In this document: one piece after another, positions 22,281-30,133 of the stretch | How the letters are laid out: each line of letters opens with the position of its first letter | Numbering within the stretch: the stretch's first letter is position 1 | Assembly (NCBI GenBank): GCA_045128275.1 | Contig: JBGVRH010000022.1 | Location: 1 to 64,000 of the forward strand | Origin: CAMEON01 sp045128275 | GTDB taxonomy: Bacteria > Bacillota > Clostridia > Oscillospirales > CAG-272 | Length of the DNA stretch: 64,000 nucleotides | Direction: 5' to 3' | Notes under the pieces: model-generated | Seen by the model: only the letters and a program-made list of their open reading frames with translations | Told to the model about the DNA's origin: nothing | Database searches by the model: none | Made by a program: the position numbers and the translations under genes

Positions 22281-23990
22281 ATGAAACAACTGCTGGGTAA
22301 GGCCCAAGACCCCGCATTCTGGGAAGAGGTCAGAGAGAGCGAGGTTTACCGCCCTCTGCGGGAGGGGCTTTTGGAGAAATGGGAGAAGGAGGCCAAGCAC
22401 CCCATCCCCGCGCTGAATTACTCCGCCTACCGCCGCTTTCACTACGACGGCGACCGCGACGAGTATGAGAAGCCCTACTTCACCCGCCGCTGCGCGCTGG
22501 ATGTCTGCGCCCTGCTGACCCTGATCTATCCCGATAAACCGGAATATCTGGTTCAGCTCATGGATCTGATCTACGCCGTCTGCGACGAGTACACCTGGTG
22601 TCTCCCCGCCCACCAGACCGAGCTGGGGGTCAACAACAACCGCCACATCGACCTTTTCGCCGCTGAGACGGGGATGTGTCTGTCCGAGATCTACACCCTC
22701 CTGGGTGACCGCCTGGAGCCGCTGATCGCCGACCGCATCCGCGTGGAGGTGGATCGCCGCATCATTCAGTCCTTCCTGGATACCACCTTCTTCTGGGAGA
22801 GGGTGGGCATGAACTGGGCGGCCGTGTGCATGGGGTCGGTATCCTGTACCTTCATGCTCATGCGCCCCGACCTGTGCGACGGTCTGAAGGAGCGCTTCTG
22901 CTCGGCCATGCGGTATTTCCTGGGTGGCTTTGGCCCCGACGGAGTTTGCGAGGAGGGGTTTAGCTACTGGTGCTACGGCTTCGGCTTCTTCACGGTGTGG
23001 GCGGATATGTTCCGCACCTTTACCGAGGGGGAGGAGGACTGGTTCAAGCTGGACAAGGTCAAGGCGGTGGCGCCCTTCCTCAGCCGTATGTATCTGACGG
23101 GAGGCTGTACCGTATCCTTTGCCGACGCGGGTCGGACGGGGAAGTACAGCCCCGCCATCCTCCACTATCTCAAGGACGAGTATCCCGACACGGTGGAGGT
23201 GCCCGATCCCGCTTACATGGAGATGATGGATGCCTGCGGGCGGTGGTGTACCCTTCTGCGGAGCTTTACCTGGCTGAAGGCCGCGTATCTGACCCCCGCC
23301 GCCGAGGCCTCGGGGGAGATGACCTACTACGCTCCCTCGGTGAGCTGGCTGGTCAAGCGGGGGAAGGTCTACAGCTTCGCCGCCAAGGGCGGACACAATG
23401 CCGAGCCTCACAACCAGCACGATATCGGTTCCTTCATCCTGGCCAAGGACGGTCACCAGATCCTGACCGATCCCGGCAGCGGCGTGTACACCCGCCAGTA
23501 TTTCTCGGGGCCTCGCTACACCTTTGTGGCCTGCGGCTCCCACGGCCATTCGGTGCCCTACTTCGGCACTCATGCCGATCGCGCCGAAAAGGGCTTCTTC
23601 TACGGCTACCAGAAGGACGGAAAGCAATTTTGCGCCCGCGATGTGGTGTTCGAGGGGGATACCTTCTCCCTGGATATTGCCCCCGCCTACGGGGAAGCCT
23701 TCGTGCGGAGCGTGAAGCGGGTCTTTACCTTCGGGGAGCAGGGCTTTACCCTGCGGGATGAGTTCGACGTGGAGAGCGGAATTCCCGTCACCGAGCGGTT
23801 GGTGTCCCTGACCCCCTTTGAAATCGGTGAGGGCGTCGCCACCACCGATCTGGCGACCTTGGTCTATGATCCCGATCTGTATGAGGTGACCACCTCGGTG
23901 GGGGATTTCCGCCCCGAGACTCCCGTGTACTTCCTGGATCTGAAGCTGAAGGAGGGCGTGACGGCCTTTGAGGTAAAGGTCACGGTCTGA
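22281..23990 (+). CDS. Heparinase II/III-like polysaccharide lyase
   Basis: A 569-residue protein with the two-part plan of heparinase II/III-like lyases: an alpha/alpha-toroid (about 1-340; blocks ELGVNNNRHIDLFA and WERVGMNWAAVCMG) and a C-terminal beta-sandwich (about 360-569). The signature EPHNQHDIGSFIL corresponds to the HNHxDxGSF block of the family, followed by LTDPGSGVYTRQYF. These enzymes cleave uronic-acid polysaccharides by beta-elimination. No signal peptide is present, so it probably acts inside the cell on imported oligosaccharides. ATG 22281 follows AGAAGGAGG; the upstream ATG at 22248 lies in the promoter. It diverges from the sugar-binding lipoprotein, suggesting one pathway. 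Confidence 0.8.
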   Translation: MKQLLGKAQDPAFWEEVRESEVYRPLREGLLEKWEKEAKHPIPALNYSAYRRFHYDGDRDEYEKPYFTRRCALDVCALLTLIYPDKPEYLVQLMDLIYAVCDEYTWCLPAHQTELGVNNNRHIDLFAAETGMCLSEIYTLLGDRLEPLIADRIRVEVDRRIIQSFLDTTFFWERVGMNWAAVCMGSVSCTFMLMRPDLCDGLKERFCSAMRYFLGGFGPDGVCEEGFSYWCYGFGFFTVWADMFRTFTEGEEDWFKLDKVKAVAPFLSRMYLTGGCTVSFADAGRTGKYSPAILHYLKDEYPDTVEVPDPAYMEMMDACGRWCTLLRSFTWLKAAYLTPAAEASGEMTYYAPSVSWLVKRGKVYSFAAKGGHNAEPHNQHDIGSFILAKDGHQILTDPGSGVYTRQYFSGPRYTFVACGSHGHSVPYFGTHADRAEKGFFYGYQKDGKQFCARDVVFEGDTFSLDIAPAYGEAFVRSVKRVFTFGEQGFTLRDEFDVESGIPVTERLVSLTPFEIGEGVATTDLATLVYDPDLYEVTTSVGDFRPETPVYFLDLKLKEGVTAFEVKVTV

Positions 23991-24004
23991 TGGCGGTGGA
24001 GTTC

Positions 24005-24142
24005 AAATTTGGGTTTGTCGAAGAGATACAAGATACGGAGATACAAGATACAAGATATAGAAACGGAAGCTTCCGTAAGGTTTTTTGCATATCTTGTATC
24101 TTTGTATCTTGTAACTTGTATCTCACCGAAAAACTGCAATTT
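24005..24142. repeat. TIR-bounded non-coding element (copy 4, inverted)
   Basis: The left end AAATTTGGGTTTGTCG (24005-24020) corresponds to the right end of the other copies, and the right end CCGAAAAACTGCAATTT (24126-24142) to their left end, so this copy is inverted. The interior has GATACAAGATA units (about 24026-24058), inverted at about 24091-24124, around an ACGGAAGCTTCCGT palindrome. It starts 15 nt after the lyase stop. Confidence 0.7.
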
Positions 24143-24174
24143 GAAGATTTACCATCTGTTCTCCGCGCATACCA

Positions 24175-24202
24175 AAAGCCCCTCTCGGATGAGAGGGGCT
24201 TT
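24175..24202 (-). terminator. Terminator of rubrerythrin gene
   Basis: A perfect 12-bp stem, AAAGCCCCTCTC with GAGAGGGGCTTT and a 4-nt loop, 26 nt past the rubrerythrin stop on the minus strand. Confidence 0.8.
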
Positions 24203-24228
24203 CATGATGAATGAACAGGCAGGTCGGA

Positions 24229-24765
24229 TCAGTAGTTCTCGGCGTGAACCTCGAAGTAGGACTGGGGATGGGCGCAGGTGGGGCAGACCTGGGGAGCCTT
24301 GGTGCCCACCACCAGGTGACCGCAGTTGCGGCACTCCCATACCTTGACCTCGCTCTTCTCGAAGACGGCGGCGGTCTCCACGTTGTTCAGCAGGGCGCGG
24401 TAACGCTCCTCGTGGGACTTCTCGATGGCGGCCACCAGACGGAACTTGACGGCCAGGGCGTGGAAGCCCTCCTCGTCGGCGGTCTTGGCGAAGCCCTCGT
24501 ACATATCGGTCCACTCGTAGTTCTCACCCTCGGCGGCGGCCAGCAGGTTGGCGGCGGTGTCGCCCAGGCCTCCCAGCTCCTTGAACCACATCTTGGCGTG
24601 CTCCTTCTCGTTCTCGGCGGTCTTGAGGAACAGGGCAGAGATCTGCTCATAGCCCTCCTTCTTGGCGACAGAGGCAAAATAGGTATACTTGTTACGGGCC
24701 TGGGATTCGCCGGCGAAGGCGGCCTCCAGGTTCTTCTCGGTCTGGGTTCCTGCGTACTTGTTCAT
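24229..24765 (-). CDS. rbr: Rubrerythrin
   Basis: A 178-residue rubrerythrin, a peroxidase that protects anaerobes against hydrogen peroxide. The N-terminal ferritin-like domain has the di-iron ligands E20 (FAGESQARNKY) and ENEKEH (E53 and H56); a second pair lies near AVKFRLVAAIEKSHEERY. The C-terminal rubredoxin-like domain has two CxxC knuckles (WECRNCG and VCPTCAH). The start is at 24765, 8 nt after GGAGG; an upstream in-frame ATG lies before the ribosome-binding site and is not used. It has a strong promoter with a perfect 17-bp spacer and an inverted repeat around the transcription start. Confidence 0.96.
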   Translation of the reverse strand: MNKYAGTQTEKNLEAAFAGESQARNKYTYFASVAKKEGYEQISALFLKTAENEKEHAKMWFKELGGLGDTAANLLAAAEGENYEWTDMYEGFAKTADEEGFHALAVKFRLVAAIEKSHEERYRALLNNVETAAVFEKSEVKVWECRNCGHLVVGTKAPQVCPTCAHPQSYFEVHAENY

Positions 24766-24796
24766 GGTGTTTTCCTCCCTGTTTTGGTAGTATAGA

Positions 24797-24822
24797 TAAC
24801 TGAGAATGCTGTATCTCACAGT
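24797..24822. promoter_or_regulatory. Inverted repeat at the rubrerythrin transcription start
   Basis: AACTGAGA and TCTCACAGTT form an imperfect inverted repeat around ATGCTGTA, just downstream of the -10. It may be an operator or a 5' mRNA hairpin. It does not match the classical PerR box. Confidence 0.35.
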
Positions 24823-24824
24823 TG

Positions 24825-24853
24825 ATTATAGCATAGATTCTGAGCCTTGTCAA
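24825..24853 (-). promoter_or_regulatory. Sigma-A promoter of rubrerythrin
   Basis: On the minus strand: TTGACA (24853-24848), 17 bp, TATAAT (24830-24825), with TATGC before the -10. Confidence 0.85.
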
Positions 24854-24936
24854 GGCTGTTTATTCGATTGGATGGAATTTTTATTTGGAATTGCTGTGAA
24901 TATATCCAAATAGGATAGGATTATTTGAAAAAGCCC

Positions 24937-24965
24937 TTTACAAATTCTGAATTATATGATATAAT
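24937..24965 (+). promoter_or_regulatory. Promoter of the membrane-anchored helicase gene
   Basis: TTTACA (24937-24942), 17 bp, TATAAT (24960-24965), with TATGA before the -10, in an AT-rich leader unlike the gene itself. Confidence 0.75.
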
Positions 24966-25007
24966 GGTACAGAATGCAAACCTATATTCAAAAGTTTGAG
25001 GTGCTGT

Positions 25008-27740
25008 ATGAGTATTGAAAAGAGCTTTGCGGGCATCTCTTATCGGGGGAGCTTCCGGGATTATCAGCGGCATTTGCTGAGAAAGCTGGAGGAGCGCCTG
25101 GATGAGAGAAAGCTGAATATTGTGACGCCTCCCGGAAGCGGCAAGGTTGCCCTTGGCCTGGAGATCGTCCGTCGGATCAAGGCACCCTGCCTGGTCATTT
25201 CTACCACCGATATCACCCGCTCCCGTTGGGGGGATTGCTTTGTCAGCTCCTTTTTGCCCGATGAGCTTCGAGGACAGAGAGGGCAGTACGTTTCGTATGA
25301 TCTGAAGAACCCCGCGCTTTTGACCTCGGTGACCTATGAGACTCTCCACGCCGCCTTTACGAAGTCCGACGTTACGGAGGATGGGCATCGGATCAGCTAT
25401 GCCGATACCGATATCATCCGTCTCTTGCAGGATTGCGGGATCCGTACCGTTCTGCTGGATGAGCCTCACCATCTGAACAGCCATTGGATGGACTCCCTGG
25501 AGAGCTTCCTGGGGGTTCTGGGCGGCGAGTTCCACGTGGTGACTCTGGTTCATACCCCTCCCTACGATTTGCACAGCGATGAGTGGGAGCGTTACGTCAG
25601 CCTGTGCGGCGAGATCTCGGAGGAGATCCATATTCCCGAGCTGGTGAAGGGACAGGCCCTCTGCCCCCACCAGGATTACGTGTATTTCAACTACCCGACC
25701 AAGGAGGAATCCGCCGGTATTCTGGGCTACCGTACCCGCGTGGACGAGGCAGTTGCCGAGGCGGTGACGCTTCCCTTCATGGCTGAGCTGGGACGCAGAC
25801 TGGCCAAAATGTACAACCGCAAGAAGACCGACTTCCTGTACAACCATCACGAGGGCGTGGTGGGCATTCTGGAAATGCTTCACGAGTACGGGTATCGGGT
25901 GGACATGGGTATGTACGCACACCTGACCGGTCGGAAGACTGTGTCTCCCCTGACCGCCGAGGCCGCTCAGCACGCGGTCAATCTCCTTCTGGAGAGCCAG
26001 ACCCTGCTGCGTGACGGCGAGAAGGAACAGCTTAAGACCCTCTTTGCGGACTACCGCGTTATGGAGCACGGGTACGTCCAACTGGCTCTGACTCCCAAGG
26101 TGCGCCGCACCCTGGTGTCCTCGGTGGGCAAGCTGGACAGCATTGTTTCCATTACTCACGCCGAGCATCAGAAGATGGGAGACTCTCTCCGTGAGGTGAT
26201 TCTGACCGATCCCATGGCGGACGAGGAGCTGGAGAGGATCGGAACATACGCAGATCCCCAGCACGTAAGCACCTCCTCAGTCTTTGACGTGCTGATCCAG
26301 CGGCTTCCCGTGGTGCCTGTGGGTTGCCTGACCCCCTCCTGCGCCATTTTGCCCATGGCCTTGTCTGCAAGATTGAAGGCCTACGGTGTGAAGGAGGGAG
26401 AGGTGACGGTGAAGGCCATCAGCAACACCGGTCACGCCTGCTACACCTTCGCGGATCAGACCCGAAAGATGAGCCTGGTCGGCCGTCTCTTCAAGGATGG
26501 ACACATCCGCCTGCTGGTTGGGTCTGCCGATCTGCTGGGGGAGGGATGGGACGATTCCTTCGTCAACACCTTGATTGTGGCCGCCTTCAATACGTCTGTT
26601 GTGGAGATCAACGCCGTCCGCGGCCGCGTGATCCACGCCGGCAAGGAGGAGTCTCGCAAGAGCGCCCATATCTGGCATCTGGTGACCATGGAGCGCGCTT
26701 ACTCCCTGGCCGACAATCCCAAGCTGAAGCTGGCATCCCGTCTGACCTCGGAATCCGACGGCGGTCTGGCGGTGGATTTCCGCTCCCTCAGCCGTCGCTT
26801 TGAGTGCTATATGGGGCCCAATTTCGCCAGCGGAGAGCTGGAAAACGGAATTGACCGCCTGGGCTTGCAGTCCGTGTCTCACACCGATAACATCGATAGC
26901 ATCAATCAGGTCATGCTGGACAAGGTGAGTCACCGGGATGAGCTGAACGGCGTCTGGCAGACCGCCATGGAGGACACCACCAGCCCCATTCCCGAGGTGC
27001 GTGTGCCCAAGGAGGCGAAGGTGCCCGTGTTTACCCCGGGGAATACCCTGCTGCTCCTGCTCTCCTTGGTGGGCCTGTTCGCCGGCCTGTACGGCATTTA
27101 CTTTATGTTCATGGCTTTGGTTGTATACGTATTCTTCAACCAGGGTCTGGTCGTCACCCTTGCGGTGGTTATGGTGATCATTTTCCTTGTGCTGATTATT
27201 ATTGCCGTCGTATTCTCTATCCTATATCTACTGTATATACTGCCCTTGCTCATCAGCCATCTCTCAACGGCACTGTCTGTCCGTTCCCTGGCGCGTGGTC
27301 TGTTCAAGACCCTGAAGGATATCGGTGAGATCAGCAAGAACGCGGTTCTGATCATGGAGACTCTGCCCGACAGGAAGGGATACCGTCTCTACGTTGATAA
27401 CTGCAATCCCGACGAGCAGATCACCTTCCAGAAGTCTGCGGCTGAGCTGTTCTCCCCCATTCGTGAGCCTCGCTACATCCTGGTTCGCGGCGGTTGGTTC
27501 CACAAGCTCTTCTGGAGATGGTCCGTTGCTTGCCCCTCTGTGATCGCCAGAAGCGACGTGTGGGTCAAAGTCTTTGAGAAGCACATTCGCCGTTCTCTGG
27601 GCATCATGAAGTTCCAGTACACCCGCCGCGATCCCGGCCGGAAGTATCTGATCTTCGCCCGCAACAAGTCCTATCTGAACATGCGTAATAAGCCCTGCGA
27701 GAAGCGCATCCATCTGCTCAAGAGCGAGCGGAATCTGTAA
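25008..27740 (+). CDS. Superfamily 2 helicase-like protein with C-terminal membrane segments
   Basis: A 910-residue protein. The N-terminus has the helicase series: FRDYQ, Walker A TPPGSGK (K46), Walker B LLDEPHH (DEPH at 151-154, in place of DEAH), then in the second RecA domain RLLVGSADLLGEGWD (motif V) and VVEINAVRGRVIHAGK (motif VI, with a changed QxxGRxxR). A strongly hydrophobic stretch of three or so helices lies at about 677-751, followed by a basic, 160-residue cytoplasmic C-terminus with a GGWFHKLFW patch. Membrane anchoring of an SF2 helicase is unusual and suggests a surveillance or defence role rather than housekeeping; this is inference. ATG 25008 follows GAGGTG; an upstream TTG lies before that site. 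It is a single gene with its own promoter and terminator. Confidence 0.75.
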   Translation: MSIEKSFAGISYRGSFRDYQRHLLRKLEERLDERKLNIVTPPGSGKVALGLEIVRRIKAPCLVISTTDITRSRWGDCFVSSFLPDELRGQRGQYVSYDLKNPALLTSVTYETLHAAFTKSDVTEDGHRISYADTDIIRLLQDCGIRTVLLDEPHHLNSHWMDSLESFLGVLGGEFHVVTLVHTPPYDLHSDEWERYVSLCGEISEEIHIPELVKGQALCPHQDYVYFNYPTKEESAGILGYRTRVDEAVAEAVTLPFMAELGRRLAKMYNRKKTDFLYNHHEGVVGILEMLHEYGYRVDMGMYAHLTGRKTVSPLTAEAAQHAVNLLLESQTLLRDGEKEQLKTLFADYRVMEHGYVQLALTPKVRRTLVSSVGKLDSIVSITHAEHQKMGDSLREVILTDPMADEELERIGTYADPQHVSTSSVFDVLIQRLPVVPVGCLTPSCAILPMALSARLKAYGVKEGEVTVKAISNTGHACYTFADQTRKMSLVGRLFKDGHIRLLVGSADLLGEGWDDSFVNTLIVAAFNTSVVEINAVRGRVIHAGKEESRKSAHIWHLVTMERAYSLADNPKLKLASRLTSESDGGLAVDFRSLSRRFECYMGPNFASGELENGIDRLGLQSVSHTDNIDSINQVMLDKVSHRDELNGVWQTAMEDTTSPIPEVRVPKEAKVPVFTPGNTLLLLLSLVGLFAGLYGIYFMFMALVVYVFFNQGLVVTLAVVMVIIFLVLIIIAVVFSILYLLYILPLLISHLSTALSVRSLARGLFKTLKDIGEISKNAVLIMETLPDRKGYRLYVDNCNPDEQITFQKSAAELFSPIREPRYILVRGGWFHKLFWRWSVACPSVIARSDVWVKVFEKHIRRSLGIMKFQYTRRDPGRKYLIFARNKSYLNMRNKPCEKRIHLLKSERNL

Positions 27741-27750
27741 TAAAAAAGAT

Positions 27751-27783
27751 GACCTGCCGCGTTACTGCGGTAGGTCTTTTTTT
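27751..27783. terminator. Terminator after the helicase gene
   Basis: GACCTGCCGC pairs with GCGGTAGGTC (one G-T), followed by seven T and preceded by A's, so it may also end the minus-strand acetyltransferase transcript. Confidence 0.85.
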
Positions 27784-27787
27784 GAGA

Positions 27788-28312
27788 TCAGAGGAGCTTT
27801 TCGTAGGCCACCCGCGGGTCGCCGTTTTCCAGGTGGATGGTGCCGCGATGGGTGAAGCCGTGTTTTTCCAGCATGCGGCGCATGACGACGTTGCCCTCAT
27901 GGGTGTCGATGCGCAAAGAGGTACGGCCCAGAGAGCGGGCGGTGTCCTCCGCGTGGCGGATGATGGCGGTGGAGACTCCCGTGCCGCGGCTGGCCACAGA
28001 GACGGCCACGCGGTGGATGGCGAGATAAGACCACTCACCCGTATCAGAACGGTCGGGGAGGCTCCAGGAGCCTTGCTCGATGACACGGTAGGTGGGCTCG
28101 CCGTCGAAGATGAGGGCGAAGGTGCCGACGATCTCACCGTCCAGGGTAACGGCGCGGCTCTGACCGAGGGCGATATCCTCTTCGATCATGGCGCGGTTGG
28201 GGGAGCCGTTCTGCCACTGGTTGATGCCCAGGGCGGCGATGGTGCGGCGGGCCTCTTCTATGATGGACATGACGGTGTCCAGATCGTGTCGGGTGGTGGG
28301 GCGGATCTGCAT
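27788..28312 (-). CDS. GNAT-family N-acetyltransferase
   Basis: A 174-residue GCN5-related acetyltransferase, which moves an acetyl group from acetyl-CoA to an amine. The acetyl-CoA binding part reads LAIHRVAVSVASRGTGVSTA (V-x-x-x-x-R-G-x-G), followed by RIDTHEGNVVMRRMLEKHGF and the typical C-terminal strand ahead of YEKLL. The substrate cannot be told. The start at 28312 follows a weak AGGA; an upstream in-frame ATG at 28393 would add 27 polar residues and overlaps the neighbouring gene's stop region. It precedes nothing on its strand but the shared terminator. Confidence 0.85.
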   Translation of the reverse strand: MQIRPTTRHDLDTVMSIIEEARRTIAALGINQWQNGSPNRAMIEEDIALGQSRAVTLDGEIVGTFALIFDGEPTYRVIEQGSWSLPDRSDTGEWSYLAIHRVAVSVASRGTGVSTAIIRHAEDTARSLGRTSLRIDTHEGNVVMRRMLEKHGFTHRGTIHLENGDPRVAYEKLL

Positions 28313-28399
28313 GGTGGGTTCCTGCTTTCTTTTTTCTTCGTGCGTGTATTCCTGGGCGATGATGGGATAGAGGCCTTTCCTTTGATTCGGCAAACGCGC

Positions 28400-29236
28400 T
28401 TACGGATCCTTTTTCAGCTCGGCTCTGTATTTCGCCACCAGGGCGTCAAATTCCTTGATATACTTATCCAGCCTGGCCTGTCCCTTGGGGAGATCCAGCC
28501 CCGGCTTTCTGTAGCCGCACACGCGGACGTCGTTCCAAATGGTGTCCTCGGTGTTGTACGCCCCCAGGGAGCTTCCCGCGATGTGCGGATATTTGGCGCA
28601 CATGTAGGCAATCTCCTCGGTGGTGAACATCCCGGCGGGGAAGTCAAAGCGGGTCAGGCTGGGCAGACTTTCCAGAACGTCGGTGTTGCGGTCCTCCAGC
28701 TTGATGTTGCGGAGGGTCACGGTCTCCAGGGCGTCCATGCCCCGCATCCATTCCAGGCTCTTCATGGGGTAGGGGGTGTCCATATCGCCGCGGAAGAAGA
28801 CCTCCTTCAGGGTCTTGGCTCCTTGCAGGGCGAGGGGATCGTAGGCGATCTTTTTGGTGGAATCCAGCCACAGATATTCCAGCTCGGGATTTTTGGACAT
28901 ATCCCAGAGGGTACTGTTGCGGATATTCCAGTAGATGCTAACGCCTTGGAGGTGCTTCAGATCCTCGAGGGGGGAAAAGTCGGATATGAGCTGGCTCTTG
29001 AAAAAGCTCAGAAACTCGTACTCCGCACCGTATTTCTCCACGAAATACTCGAAGCTCTTTTGCTCCATCCCGCAGATCTCCAGAATCTTTCTGCTCTTCC
29101 CGAAGCTCATCTCGTAGTCCACGTCATCGGGGGACATATCGCAGGGGGAGAAGGCACCGCTGGGGTTGGGCTTGGGACGGGAGACGAACAGGCGTTTGTC
29201 GGTGTCGTTTGTGTGGATGAACCAGGATTTTTTCAT
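28400..29236 (-). CDS. Leucine-rich-repeat-like protein
   Basis: A 278-residue soluble protein without signal peptide. The middle part (about 85-205) has degenerate leucine-rich repeats: FSPLEDLKHLQGVSIYWN, NPELEYLWLDSTKKI, GAKTLKEVFFRGDM, MDALETVTLRNIKLED and LPSLTRFDFPAG. The N-terminus and C-terminus have no motif that I recognise. LRR proteins of this size in Clostridia usually bind other proteins; a partner is not evident. Start 29236 follows a weak AAGGAGCAG. It lies 21 nt downstream of the next small gene on the same strand and is probably cotranscribed. Confidence 0.6.
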   Translation of the reverse strand: MKKSWFIHTNDTDKRLFVSRPKPNPSGAFSPCDMSPDDVDYEMSFGKSRKILEICGMEQKSFEYFVEKYGAEYEFLSFFKSQLISDFSPLEDLKHLQGVSIYWNIRNSTLWDMSKNPELEYLWLDSTKKIAYDPLALQGAKTLKEVFFRGDMDTPYPMKSLEWMRGMDALETVTLRNIKLEDRNTDVLESLPSLTRFDFPAGMFTTEEIAYMCAKYPHIAGSSLGAYNTEDTIWNDVRVCGYRKPGLDLPKGQARLDKYIKEFDALVAKYRAELKKDP

Positions 29237-29257
29237 GAGCTGCTCCTTGGGGTATGG

Positions 29258-29539
29258 TCAATCTTCCTTTGAAAGATTACTGAAGTGCTTTTTGAATTTT
29301 CTCTCTATGAAGGGGGTATATTTTTTGTCCAAAGCCTTGAAATCGAAATGGGCGATGATCTCTGCGATTATGAAGAGGGCGACGTACCCTCCAATGGAAA
29401 TCGCGTAATATGGCCAAGGGAACGAGTTCAAAAGTCCGATCACCGTAAACAATGCGGGGATGGCTAAAAATTCGATCACTTCCCAGATGATCATGATGAT
29501 CGTAAAGATGACACCGATGAATTTCAGGAATTTCTTCAC
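29258..29539 (-). CDS. Small two-helix membrane protein
   Basis: A 93-residue protein with hydrophobic segments at about 7-38 and 45-66 and a basic, charged C-terminus (FKALDKKYTPFIERKFKKHF). No family recognised. The start at 29539 follows AAAGGAGAA. It is more AT-rich than the surrounding genes. It sits upstream of the LRR-like gene on the same strand; the two may act together, but nothing else supports this. Confidence 0.55.
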   Translation of the reverse strand: MKKFLKFIGVIFTIIMIIWEVIEFLAIPALFTVIGLLNSFPWPYYAISIGGYVALFIIAEIIAHFDFKALDKKYTPFIERKFKKHFSNLSKED

Positions 29540-29744
29540 TCTGCATTCTCCTTTGCGGTGTGGATGGCGTTACTTCGCATTGTAGCATATTCCCTCCAAA
29601 ATGGCAATTCTATGCTTGTAAACGAAGTCTATGTATTACGGATCTAAACCAAAGAATGTTATCTTCTTTCACGATATCACCGCCTTCCGTAAAACATTAT
29701 ACCATACTTTCGATCATAAATCAACTATATTTCAGCGCACCAAG

Positions 29745-29934
29745 CAAACGGTTTCATTCCGTTTGCGCGAAGCGCAACATCATTGGGCGCAAGCCCACAT
29801 CATTGCGAAGCACATCATTTGCACGAAGTGCAACATCGTTCATTTGCGCCGCGGGGCGGTAATGATGTTGAGCTGACGCTCAAACGATGTTGCGTGCGTT
29901 ACACGCAAATGAAGTTGTGCCTGCGGCACAAATG
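29745..29934. repeat. Array of mini-hairpins joined by ACATCATT-type linkers
   Basis: Successive units form very small hairpins: TTGCGC-GAA-GCGCAA, GGGC-GCAA-GCCC, TGC-GAA-GCA, TGCAC-GAA-GTGCA, then GAGC-TGAC-GCTC, GCGTG-CGTTA-CACGC and TGTGCC-TGC-GGCACA. In the left half the linkers read ACATCATT; in the right half they read AATGATGT or AAATGA, so the whole array is also an inverted repeat. The region 29540-29744 before it is AT-rich with nothing else that I can support. Confidence 0.75.
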
Positions 29935-29966
29935 AAAAAATCCAAGTCTTTCGACTTGGATTTTTT
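29935..29966. terminator. Terminator of tRNA-Trp (bidirectional)
   Basis: TCCAAGTC pairs with GACTTGGA around TTTC, with six A before and six T after. It directly follows the encoded CCA of the tRNA on the minus strand. Confidence 0.85.
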
Positions 29967-30041
29967 GGCAGGGGCAGGAGGATTCGAACCCGCGACCCAC
30001 GGTTTTGGAGACCGGTACTCTACCAGCTGAGCTATACCCCT
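29966..30041 (-). tRNA. tRNA-Trp (anticodon CCA)
   Basis: A 76-nt cloverleaf on the minus strand: acceptor AGGGGTA with TGCCCCT, D arm GCTCAGCTGGTAGAGT, anticodon loop CTCCAAA with CCA at the anticodon position, T loop TTCGAAT and encoded 3' GCCA. Two stem positions look mismatched (a C-T pair closing the anticodon stem and a C-C pair in the T stem), though the overall fold is clear. It has its own promoter and terminator. Confidence 0.92.
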
Positions 30042-30055
30042 GTGCAACAGGTGAT

Positions 30056-30084
30056 ATTATACCACACTTCTTTGAAAATTGCAA
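30056..30084 (-). promoter_or_regulatory. Promoter of tRNA-Trp
   Basis: On the minus strand: TTGCAA (30084-30079), 17 bp, TATAAT (30061-30056), preceded by TGTGG. Confidence 0.85.
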
Positions 30085-30133
30085 GGGGTTTTGCGAAAAA
30101 AGTTTTGCTTTTTTTCGGTTTTTTCTGCCTTTT

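Noticed and set aside
24996..25008. TTG at 24996 as the start of the helicase gene
   Set aside because: The ribosome-binding site GAGGTG (24998-25003) lies inside that extension and has correct spacing only to ATG 25008.
29745..29934. The hairpin array as a CRISPR or attI-type array
   Set aside because: The repeated part is only the 8-bp linker and the variable parts are self-complementary; there are no cas or integrase genes.
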